Source: Heliocidaris erythrogramma (lineage: Eukaryota; Echinodermata; Echinoidea; Camarodonta; Echinometridae). Taken from it: DNA of 64,000 nt. Shown here one piece after another: positions 19,727 to 28,140 of this stretch. The first letter of the stretch is position 1. Every line of letters starts with the position of its first letter. The stretch spans positions 52,211,925-52,275,924 of the forward strand of contig CM046858.1 in NCBI GenBank assembly GCA_025617745.1, in the 5' to 3' direction. The position numbers and the translations under genes are program-made. A model generated the notes under the pieces. It saw nothing but the letters and a program-made list of their open reading frames with translations. It was not told the origin of the DNA and did not search any database.

Positions 19727-20273
19727 CTGGAAACTCAGTATAACGAGGTCCTTGGGACTATTGAAATTACCTGGTTATAGCAGCAATCTTGTTATATCAG
19801 GTTACAAAAGACAATATAATATCAAGGGTCCTGGGTTCGAATCCCGGTCGGGGCATTGTAATTTTCTCACATTTCTTGATATATTCAATTTACTTCAATC
19901 CTATCAAATATTTAATTACGAATTTAAATTGTCCTCTATAGAAATTCGTTGCCATGGATTTGCCCGACTTTAGAGGGAAGACCTGTCTCATTGGTAGGCC
20001 ATTATATAGCGTACGCATGGAATTGGTATGGATGTACCCGCTACGCTCGATGGAAAGAGAGGGGCTATATGTGAGATTGTTACTTTGCTTCGGCGGGAGC
20101 CCGGATAGCTCAGTTGGTAGAGCACTGGTCATGTAATCCAGGTCCCGGGTTCGAATCCCGGTCGGGGCATTGTAATTTTCTCACATTTCTTTATGATATA
20201 TTCAATAATATAAAGAGTTGGGACCAGAATATTACCTTGTTATATCAGACTTCTTTAAACTGACTTTCCACTG
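19727..20273. mobile_element. Tigger/pogo-like nonautonomous element with tRNA-like inserts
   Basis: The left end reads CTGGAAACTCAGTATAACGA and the right end is an approximate complement (CAGTGGAAAGTCAGTTTAAA). This resembles the CAGTGGAACCTCGTTATAA ends of Tigger-type elements. It contains the tRNA-Thr-like sequence at 20099-20169 and a fragment of the same at about 19829-19860, each followed by ATTGTAATTTTCTCACATTTC. TIR match is imperfect. Confidence 0.4.
20099..20169 (+). tRNA. tRNA-Thr(TGT)-like sequence, probably SINE or tRNA pseudogene
   Basis: A perfect A box (TAGCTCAGTTGG) and B box (GGTTCGAATCCC) sit at normal tRNA spacing. The acceptor stem pairs except at one position, the D and T arms pair, and the anticodon loop CATGTAA gives TGT. 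The anticodon stem has a T-T closing mismatch and the variable loop is about two bases short. The same 3' half plus flanking tail recurs at 19829, so I favour a tRNA-derived repeat that could still be transcribed by RNA polymerase III. Confidence 0.5.
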
Positions 20274-20284
20274 TAATAATATTA

Positions 20285-20400
20285 ATACCACTATTCTTGT
20301 ATAGCGCATACCACTATTCTTGTATAGCGCATATCACATTATGATACAACGTCCCTATGCGCTTCCAAAGGGTTTTTGATAAACATTTTTATTACACCCT
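20285..20400. repeat. LINE/SINE-type GCGC tail fragment
   Basis: A short tandem of CCACTATTCTTGTATAGCGCATA, then ATCACATTATGATACAACG..CCTATGCGCTTCC, resembling the GCGC-containing 3' tails of dispersed repeats. Confidence 0.4.
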
Positions 20401-20598
20401 CTTTATGGAAAAAGATCTTTTTCTTCATCAAGAACAAAAAAAATATTTAAACAAAAATCATTTTTAATAGTAAAGACCAATTGAGAGAGAGGTGCTTGTG
20501 AGGTAAAGCCTGGAGTAGCCAAATATCATATGATTGATACATGTACGATCAAACCTTTTTTTGTAATCCTTCACTAGACTTCCTTCAAACTCTCCCTA

Positions 20599-20778
20599 TA
20601 GTGGAACTTTGTTATAACAAACTCCTTTTGACCTAGGAAATTACCTCTTTATATCAAAATGTTCTTATATCAGGGCTACAAAACAACACAATACATTTAC
20701 AAAGAAGTGGGACCGGCAAAATGACCTTGTTATAATGAGTTTGTTATAACAGTTCTTTATGATGAGGTTCCACCATAC
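20599..20778. mobile_element. Short Tigger/pogo-like MITE
   Basis: Ends GTGGAACTTTGTTATAACAA and, inverted, GGTGGAACCTCATCATAAAG, with several internal TTATAACA/TATATCA motifs. About 180 bp, non-coding. Confidence 0.5.
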
Positions 20779-20969
20779 TCTTGTTTCCTTCAGTTTGTTT
20801 TGACATGTCCTTCATAACACTGTTCCAATTTGTATGAAGAGATCAACAGAGACAATATCAATTTCCTTTGTTTTATTCAACATGATGTATACTACATGTA
20901 TGCATACATATCTTCAGTAAATGCAAACAGTATTATACTCCTGAGAAGATACTCTTGCAAATGCAGGCA

Positions 20970-21144
20970 AGAACTAAAGTAAACCCTTGAGTAGCTCCAT
21001 AAAGAAGCTGAATAGCAACACTCAATATCTAATAAACATGAATAAAGAATACATAGGCAAATTAAAGTAAGTCCTGAATTAGCTCCATAAAGAAGCTGAA
21101 TAGCAACACTCAATATCTAATAAACATGAATAAAGAATACATGA
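20970..21144. repeat. 88 bp tandem duplication
   Basis: Two units share AGCTCCATAAAGAAGCTGAA and the following 40 bp, ending AATAAAGAATACAT. It creates repeated peptides in spurious minus-strand frames. Confidence 0.75.
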
Positions 21145-21452
21145 GAAATGCATGTTCTCATAAACAGAAAAATATTGTTTAAAATTTAAGATTTTTGTCA
21201 TGAGGAGTTTTTGAGGTAACATTTGTGAAAAGAAATATAAAGAACACAGTTTAATTTCCACACCATGACAGACATATGGCCTGTTAACTTATTGAATTTT
21301 ACTTATTGATAAAAGAAATCGTATCAACAGCAACACAGAGCTGCATTATACTTCAAGGTACGAACGAATGTCATACCTGTTTCTACCAATTAATCAAAAG
21401 AAAAACATAAGCCACCTGTACCAGATTGGGTAAAAAACACTCAAGGGCTTTG

Positions 21453-21890
21453 CTATCCAAATAACCATTGATCACCGCCCACTGTCAAAGGTGTTCCTGA
21501 AGCAACAAGCTGGGAATGCAGAGCATCTTGATGTATATTCCACTGGTGTTCTATAGCTGGTTGCAGGATATGTTTCTGGTGGCGATAAAAAGTCTGCTCA
21601 CCGAAGCAGGCCAATTTCAGGTTGTCCATGATCTGCAGCATTTTGGAGCAACTTCCTCGCGCAAATAGTGTAGCTACTGGGGTACTGCCATACCACGGCT
21701 GACTAGCCCAAGTCGATTTTGAAGCTGAACAACTCCAACACTCATGGCTAATAACAACCAGTGTTCCTTTCGTCCACTTTTGGATGCCTACACTGTCAGA
21801 TCCACAAGACGGGCATCTTTGGAATAGTTCCAAGAGTTGCGTCTCAAACACAAGGTATTTATTGTCCAAGTGGGGCAAAACACTTGACAC
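21453..21890 (-). CDS. Kolobok-like/THAP-associated transposase fragment
   Basis: About 145 residues read from a probable acceptor near 21895. It holds FETQLLELFQRCPSCGSDSV, a second cysteine pair (ECWSC), SQPWYGSTPVATLFARGSCS and FYRHQKHILQPAIEHQW. I recognise this arrangement from a transposase-like family common in cnidarians, fish and sea urchins that often has an N-terminal THAP domain (Kolobok-type). The family continues with a GGDGRxDSPGH-like acidic motif. Here only GGDQ is present before a stop, so the catalytic part is missing or in a further exon. Cysteine pairs suggest zinc binding. The THAP exon at 25335-25715 on the same strand may be its N-terminus. Confidence 0.6.
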   Translation of the reverse strand: MSSVLPHLDNKYLVFETQLLELFQRCPSCGSDSVGIQKWTKGTLVVISHECWSCSASKSTWASQPWYGSTPVATLFARGSCSKMLQIMDNLKLACFGEQTFYRHQKHILQPAIEHQWNIHQDALHSQLVASGTPLTVGGDQWLFG

Positions 21891-22195
21891 TGGTTACCAG
21901 GATGTCGAAGGACGCCGTATTCTGAAAACGATGTTAATTGCCATAACAAATCAAAATCAGGACAAGTCTTTAGATAATGATTGTACAAAGATGGCTGTGC
22001 TCGCATAAAGTTAACAGAGACATCTGTACAAGCATGCCCAGCAAACTCCTTGCTGAAAATTATAGCAAAAAAAAATAAAATTTACAGCAATAAATTTATA
22101 TTTATAGCAATAAACTAGATTGATACTGTTTAGTAACAGTGAACCGCCGCGCCTGCGCGATGTAGTGTCCCACCTCATCACCATTCAATAAGAAT

Positions 22196-22420
22196 GAATT
22201 GCGGATGCGCTGTGGTGTAGTGGATTGGGGTTCTCATCTTTGCATCTGAGGGTCGCGGGTTCGAACCCTAATATGTCTGGTGTTTATGTCCTTGGGCAAG
22301 GCATTTTCTCCCCTCGCTTTCGTTACCCATTGAGTGATGGGAACCTTGGTTGGGTGTTAACTAAGCCGTGAGCGTCATACCTCGGTAATGTATTATGATT
22401 TTCATTAAATGAAAACCTTT
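22196..22420 (+). mobile_element. tRNA-derived SINE
   Basis: The tRNA-like head has A box TGGTGTAGTGGATT and B box GGGTTCGAACCCT. It is followed by GTCCTTGGGCAAGGCATTTT, a body motif common to many aquatic-animal SINEs, and a 3' part ending GCGTCATACCTCGG. Non-coding, presumably RNA polymerase III transcribed and LINE-mobilised. Confidence 0.75.
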
Positions 22421-22746
22421 TCAGCGTCTCAAAAGTAAACTTATTAAATGCATTCCGTACAAATTCACATTTTGTATGAACTAGACCTAAAAATCATCTT
22501 TGAAATGAAAGCTCCAAGTGCTCTGAGTGGTTAGCACTCGCATAAGCTTCTACTGAGGTTTGCGGTAACGAACTACTGTCTGTACTGGGGATAGAATTGA
22601 AAAATATCAGAAATTGTTAAATAAATCCACAGAACAAAAAGTTATTCCTGTCTAGGTCTAGATCTACTCGGCTGTAAGTTAGGCCCACTTAGGGCACCGT
22701 TACTATACTTGGCTGTGAAAAAAACGTGCCGGACTACACACTAACG
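22421..22746. other. No gene recognised
   Basis: About 325 bp of intronic-looking sequence between the SINE and the next MITE. It has no open frame or repeat that I can name. Confidence 0.5.
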
Positions 22747-23384
22747 CAGGCCCGTAGCAAGGGTTTCTAAAGGGTGGGACGTTTTGGGCAAAAGTGGACC
22801 TTTTTTTTTGTGTGTGTGTAATTGGGTTTTTACAGACGTGTATCAATCACATATGATTATTTACGTCTGGGGACCGACCTTTAACGTCACCATCCGAAAG
22901 ACGTGACTCAGTCTCGAACCTGGGTCCGCTGAATCAGTTTATAACTTCCACTGTTAGCTGGATTACAGGCGCACGCCACAACGCACGGTTGTTTATTTAT
23001 CATATAATCTCAGTTTCCAAAAGTAACTTCATTCTGTTCAAGGTTTTATATGTTTGTCATTTGCAGTTACCCATACGATAATTAGTTCGAATCGTTTATA
23101 TTACCTTTGTAAATATTATTTGAAGTATGTAGTATTTATATTATTGTTTGGAAATGAAAATAAATGAAATCAAATGAAATCAAATCAAATCAATACGGTC
23201 CTTGCTAGGGGGGTCCGGGGCCATGCTCCCCCCTGAAAATTTTAAAATCTAGATGCTTTCTGGCTGCAATTTAAGGTGTGTGTGTGTTTTTTTTTTCATG
23301 AAAAAGCGGACCTCAGCCCAAGAAGGGGGAGGGGGGGGGGGGGGGGTCGTCCGACCCCTCCGACCCCCTCTGGCTACGGGCCTG
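22747..23384. mobile_element. 638 bp MITE, TIR CAGGCCCGTAGC, TAACG duplication
   Basis: Begins CAGGCCCGTAGCAAG and ends with the complement CTGGCTACGGGCCTG. TAACG flanks it on both sides (22742-22746 and 23385-23389), fitting a target duplication. It contains a minus-strand SINE and a G run near 23331-23346. No transposase is present. Confidence 0.75.
22820..23010 (-). mobile_element. tRNA-derived SINE nested in the MITE
   Basis: Minus strand: a tRNA-like head (GTGGCGTGCGCCTGTAATCC then GGTTCGAGACTG) and the body motif CTTTCGGATGGTGACGTTAA. This motif is conserved in many invertebrate SINEs. It lies wholly inside the TIR element at 22747-23384. Confidence 0.65.
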
Positions 23385-23787
23385 TAACGAGAGTCTACGG
23401 CGACTCCCTTAAATCATTGCTGGGGGCACAAATGCACAGGTTTTACTTTTACCTGTGTAATCTTTTTAGGTGCCTTACCTTACAGGTAAGACCTTATCAT
23501 ATCATGCTGTTCTTGCACCCATTGCGTCCAAGAAAATGAAAATATCTGATTTTGGTTCTTGCTTCCTTTTTATCGTCTCACTCACGGTCACTGTCTATCA
23601 CGTTTCCTTGATACACATTATTGCCATAGAGCTCTCGGCGATTGTTATGCAGATTACGTACAGCTCGCAAAAATAGTTTTGATCCACACCGTTGCGCGCG
23701 CGCGGATACGATAACTCAATAGATACTATGTTGCGGTGCTTTTTCGTACACTGCAATGCACAGGCCAATGACGGTACGTGTATATAA
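23385..23787. other. No gene recognised
   Basis: Ordinary intronic sequence with a CGCGCGCGCG patch near 23694-23703. Nothing supports an exon. Confidence 0.45.
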
Positions 23788-24782
23788 GGCTGGGTTCACA
23801 TAGAAGTATACGGTATACGGTATTCTCTATTCGCTATTCGCTATCGCTATACGGGCATGGCGGGTCACATAAAGGTAGCACGCGTGTCCTACTTTAATAT
23901 TTGAGCCATATTATTTTACACACTAAAAACTATTTTTTTGTTGGGGGTTGGGGGATGTGATTGGAAATACTGTAGTTATGTTTCCAAATATATATTTTAA
24001 CATTTCAAACATGAATCAGCCTAATTGATTTTATCAATTATTCCTATTTTCGCTTTGACGACGTCATTTTTTATGGTGGGGGGGGGGGGGGGGGAGCTTG
24101 ATTCTACTCCCCCATCCCAGCTCTGTGAACTCTTATCAAAAGTGAAATAATAAAGAAATCATTTTATAAACAATATTTTCTTGAATTAAATCTATTTCCA
24201 CATTATTTAACTTATTATAAGAATAATTAAGTAATTAGTTAAATGTTGCTCGACTATACACAACAACATGGCTCAATTAACCCGCGCTGCGGGTTAGTTG
24301 AGCCATTTTGACCTTGTGTCTTCAATCCTTTCAAGGTCAAACAAGAAAGAAAGAAAAATGCAGAGCCCACATAAATCACACAGAATGTGCATGAGATATT
24401 TTTCTTTCAGTTATAAAAAAAGGGGGGGGGGGGCATTTGACATAGTAACCCTAAAGTGTTGGATAACTTAAATATGACTGCATGTGCTAAGAAATTCCAA
24501 TAAAATGAGTACCAAGAAATCATTTCATTTGAACTTACCTCATTTAACCAACGCACACAGTAAATATTATAGGGAAATTCAGAACACCACCTGCCACGTC
24601 TGTATACGCTGCACGAAAATCGAACAAGTACGATTCCCACTATACTATACTATACGCAGCTATACGGCATTTTCGTATAGTGCCCTCTCATGTGACCCGG
24701 TATTAGGAAATCATATTGTTCGATTCAAGCTATTCGCGTGCCCTCGAAAACGTGCACCGTATACTTCTATGTGAACCCAGCC
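23788..24782. mobile_element. 995 bp Harbinger-like nonautonomous transposon
   Basis: TIRs of about 27 bp (start GGCTGGGTTCACATAGAAGT) are flanked by TAA on both sides (23785-23787 and 24783-24785). That is the 3 bp target duplication typical of PIF/Harbinger elements. Subterminal GCTATACG/CGTATAG motifs recur near both ends. Two G runs (about 24079 and 24422) lie inside. The open frames within match no transposase. Confidence 0.7.
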
Positions 24783-24785
24783 TAA

Positions 24786-25200
24786 AGGGCTGTAAAGGGC
24801 GCTATAAAATAAAAAAAAAATAATTAAAAAAAATAATTTAAAAACATCAGATACACCTGTAACCGTGGAATTCAACAGGAAACCGCATATTATTTAGAAG
24901 ATTCGCTGAAAGTTTGATGAACTGAAAAGGAACCATTCAAACGTTAGAGCGCGAACAAACCAAAAAAAAAAACAAAAAACAAAACAAACAAACAAACATC
25001 GGGACAGAATCGACTGAAATTAGTTTCGCCCTTGCTTCGCGCGGCGGTAATAAATAAACTGAAACTCAAGCTTGTCAAATAATTGGGAAATATTATCTCC
25101 CATATATATTATCTCTCTCCAGGAGAAAAGTTGGATGTCGGATCTAAATCAATTCAAGGCAGCCAAATGTCTATCCCTCTGCCTATGCATGATGGACTGA
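24786..25200. other. No gene recognised
   Basis: A-rich stretch (poly-A patches near 24810-24830 and 24960-24990, partly AAAC repeats) with no supported gene. Confidence 0.5.
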
Positions 25201-25204
25201 GTTA

Positions 25205-25330
25205 TGCATGCTCAGCTCTAGCTCTGCACACGCCGTAACTCCAGGGAGCTCCGCCATCGCCGACGCCGCCGGCGACGTAGCTCCCTGGCCCTCCCTGGAG
25301 TTACACGACCGCAGCTTCAGGCGCGACGGC
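25205..25330. repeat. GC-rich inverted repeat upstream of the THAP fragment end
   Basis: GTAACTCCAGGGAGCT is followed after a GCC/GCG-rich core (CGCCGACGCCGCCGGCGACG) by its complement, with CCTGGCCCTC inserted in the second arm. It is a stable foldback and stands out in an AT-rich neighbourhood. Confidence 0.55.
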
Positions 25331-25334
25331 AATG

Positions 25335-25715
25335 TCAAAATCGTTCCCCTAGCCTATTTCCGTTAAGCAAAAGCCGGTCTTTCAACTCCAGTTCTTTTGG
25401 TTTCTGACGAGTTTCCTGGAGCTGGCCCTGCGGCAGATGTCCCAAGTTTGATTGGGGGATGGCATCTTGCTTCAGGGACGGCCTCTTCTTGATGCCAAAC
25501 GCCGCATGCAGCCCAGTGCCATCGAGGAAGTCCTCCGCACAAAAGTGCCCGGAACATACTGCGGTCACTCGGCCCCTTCCAATGCAATGGGCGCGAGTTA
25601 GTTTTACTTTTGCGGTCCATTTCCTTCTTATATTTGGATCTTTGGGGAATAAATGTAGGCTTACACCCTCCTTCGTGGCGTTGCAGCAACCTGCAACGAC
25701 ACAGCGTTGCGGCAT
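25335..25715 (-). CDS. THAP-domain protein fragment
   Basis: From an ATG in good context (AGTATGC) the frame reads MPQRCVVAGCCNATKEG, with C-x4-C followed after 43 residues by C-x2-H (TAVCSGHF). It has the conserved FPKD and RKW in between and an LKQDAIP stretch after it. This is a complete C2CH THAP zinc-finger domain, a DNA-binding module of P-element and Kolobok-type transposases and of host proteins derived from them. The frame runs about 125 residues and stops without a clear splice donor. It may be the N-terminus of the transposase-like exon at 21453-21890, 3.4 kb downstream on the same strand, or a separate remnant. Confidence 0.75.
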   Translation of the reverse strand: MPQRCVVAGCCNATKEGVSLHLFPKDPNIRRKWTAKVKLTRAHCIGRGRVTAVCSGHFCAEDFLDGTGLHAAFGIKKRPSLKQDAIPQSNLGHLPQGQLQETRQKPKELELKDRLLLNGNRLGERF

Positions 25716-25989
25716 ACTTCGCTTTATAGGTGGTTTTCGAAGTGGTATACAACAGCAAGTTAGATTGCACGTGTGATGGATGCAAGATATTGTATACAAG
25801 CATTGACAATGTCTGTTTGTGACGTCACACGTCAATCATGCTCGAAGAACGAGAATTTGGGGTTTAAAAGGGGGCGGAGTTTAGCAGACTGCTTTTGACA
25901 TGAAAAACTGGGGGAAATATTATTTTAAAAATATTTTGATACGTATTCATTGCAAACGAATGACATTTTTCAATTTAGATGAGTATCAT

Positions 25990-26366
25990 GTACAAAATAC
26001 CAACGGCAAGAATTAAAATTTCATAAAATCGTGAAAATGCAAGCATCACTTTACACCAACAGAGCTTTGTCATCCCTAGCTCACTTTTCTTTATTAAAGT
26101 GTCATATGAAAGGGCAGAAAATGAACTTTCTAGAAATGTGATTATCTCTTCGAAATTCAGATATCGTTGACAAACGACCTTTTGGTAGTCCTGCTTCATA
26201 TTGTCTTTATTCACTGATGTGTGAAGTATGTATCATATGAGATGCATCAAATGAAAGAATAGGATCCAAACTTTACAAATATGTGCCATTTATTAATCAT
26301 AATTGTGATCAAGACATGATTAAACATCGATAAATCTCGGTTTCGTTTTTTTCTGGGACGCACTGT
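25990..26366 (-). mobile_element. DNA transposon fragment, second copy
   Basis: Inverted, moderately diverged copy of 14507-14845, ending in the complement of CAGTGCGTCCCAGAAAAAAC. No transposase frame is evident. Confidence 0.6.
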
Positions 26367-26435
26367 AGAATTGATTTTGCAAACGCTGTGATACAGATGC
26401 ACTATGGAGGGCGTAGTAAGTGCTAGTTTTATCAA

Positions 26436-26490
26436 CTTTATCATCATCATCATCATCATTATTATTATATTAGTATAATTATCATTACTA
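26436..26490. repeat. (ATC/ATT)n microsatellite
   Basis: TCATCATCATCATCATTATTATTAT tract with a short degenerate continuation; it causes the Met/Ile run seen in a spurious minus-strand frame. Confidence 0.9.
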
Positions 26491-27289
26491 TTATTTGGCA
26501 GCCGAGGGCAAGTCAGGGCAATGTCGGTGATCCAGAAGCACCCCAACGTGACCGGCAAAAGCGCAATTAATGAGCAGAGACGGCATTATCTAATGAATGA
26601 TATCTTCTTTCGAACATGCATATTCAAGGTACGTTTCGAAAAATAGGCGTAATAGTTGTTTTGAAATGGCCCATTTTTCATAATGATTCTACCAAGTTAC
26701 TCACGTAGCGGCCTGCATAATTTTTTTATTTATAATTTTTTCAGACGAAGGGCTGGCAATACTTTCGTTAATTTCGTTTTGTGCGATTAGTTACAAACTT
26801 AAATATCGAAGAGAAAAGGGGGAAAATAATCAAATATGGCCGGAACGTGGGTACGTGTACCAAGGGCCCCTTTTGCCCCTGTACTGACGATGGTGTTGAT
26901 TCTGTTATCGTTCAAAATACCGCCAGCAACCAGGCGCCTGGGAACGATTTTGTTACTGGTGGTGCTGTGAGCAAAAAACAAAAGGTTCTCAGCATTTTAT
27001 TGTCTCTTTTTATCTTTTTAAGTCCCAAAATCTCTGACAAGCAAAAAAAAAAAGAAAAAAAAAAGGTCCTCAGCGTTTTAGGGTCTCTTTTTAACTACTT
27101 TTTTAAAGAATTGCACCCCCTTATTTTTTCCATGGGGTGCTGCAGCACCATCCGCGCTCCCAGGCCCCTGCCAGCAACCCAATATAAATAGCGATTTAAC
27201 TTGTACAGATAAAAATCAATTTACAGTAGGAAATAAGTAGAAGGGAGTAGAACATTTCAGTTATTCAATTTTACAATAAACTAAACGCA
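26491..27289. other. No gene recognised
   Basis: Mixed sequence with two similar blocks (GTTCTCAGCATTTTATTGTC and GTCCTCAGCGTTTTAGGGTC) about 70 bp apart, each followed by TCTTTTT. An open frame of 136 codons here includes the A-rich tracts and resembles no protein I know. Confidence 0.5.
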
Positions 27290-27294
27290 ACAAA

Positions 27295-27549
27295 AAAGTA
27301 ACTTCCCCCCTTAATCAAATTGGCGTAACTTCTAAGGAAAGGGTTGTGAGCTAAATAACCCCCCTTTTTTACAGGGAAGTTAGTCAATAAGAGTAAAAAT
27401 ACTCTTATTGACTAACTTCCCTGTAAAAATGAGATTGATCCATCGAGTCATGCAAGGGTCAATTTTTAATGCTGTATTAGCAGTACATGTTAGCATTTCT
27501 TGCGCGATTTTTAAAGTGTTCTCACTCAACCATGACACGATGACAACCT
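27295..27549. mobile_element. Left part of an older TIR element split by the LTR retrotransposon
   Basis: The stretch AAAAAAGTAACTTCCCCCCT, then AATTGGCGTAACTTCTAA, is matched in inverse near 35317-35365 (TTACGCC then AAGGGGGAGTTGCTTTTTA). The CTCACTCAACC/CTCACCCAACC sequences on either side of the LTR element also match. I infer that the Gmr1-like element inserted into an older DNA transposon. Confidence 0.5.
27366..27429. repeat. Perfect 30 bp stem, 4 nt loop hairpin
   Basis: 27366-27395 and 27400-27429 are exact complements (core GGGAAGTTAGTCAATAAGAG). It occupies the interior of the older TIR element. A single-arm relative (AAAGTTAGTCAATAAGTG) lies at about 35091-35108. Confidence 0.85.
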
Positions 27550-27554
27550 CTTAT

Positions 27555-27723
27555 TGTCATAGACCTGGAGTGGAGACTATTCGGTTGTAATAAGTGTTTT
27601 GAAGATTCGATTTGATGCACCATTTTATAATAATTGCGATCATCGTTTTCTCTCTTCTTGATATGATGTCAGTGTGAACGAAATAAAAGGACAATGATTT
27701 CGTAACTTCTATGAGCCATGACA
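27555..27723 (+). repeat. 5' LTR, 169 bp
   Basis: Begins TGTCATAGACC and ends CCATGACA, with the TG..CA ends of LTRs. It contains AATAAAAGG as a likely polyadenylation signal. It differs from the 3' LTR at about one position (ATTCGG versus AATCGG). Confidence 0.95.
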
Positions 27724-27725
27724 AT

Positions 27726-27743
27726 TGGGGGCTTGTTCGAAAA
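27726..27743 (+). promoter_or_regulatory. Primer binding site, probably tRNA-Pro type
   Basis: TGGGGGCTTGTTCGA starts 2 bases after the LTR. The first eight bases match the start of primer sites complementary to the tRNA-Pro 3' end. The later mismatches make the tRNA assignment tentative. Confidence 0.5.
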
Positions 27744-28140
27744 GGACAGAAACCAAGCCATTAATGGCATTATTATTATGCTGATGACGACGATGCGATG
27801 GGCACGAGGGGATTTTGATTCCACTCCAGTCCCATATACTCGCTTTGTTGGTATGTCTCCCCGAGACGCTGCCGCAGTTTGGTAGGTACTTTCAGTTTCA
27901 AGTTTTTGCATATGGCAATTGGTGAGGCGTTTGTTGTCTCTGTTTCTAGGCTAGTTGGACTAGGTCTTGGAGTTTGATTGCATGTGTTACTGTTGGCTGC
28001 AATTTGTGCAGATAAACTTGATCTGTAGATATTCTGCTCGGTTTTATTCTCGAGTTGGATGCTCGGTTCAGATTTATATTGTGCATGGATGTGCATTGTA
28101 AACGGTTTCGTTGACTGCATTTTGAGTTACACAGTGAATC

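Noticed and set aside
20099..20169. Functional tRNA-Thr gene
   Set aside because: Short variable loop, anticodon-stem mismatch and a repeated flanking tail at 19829 favour a tRNA-derived repeat.
26781..27191. 136-codon frame as a gene
   Set aside because: Includes A-rich tracts and LSLFIFLS-type low-complexity sequence; no domain, no splice context.
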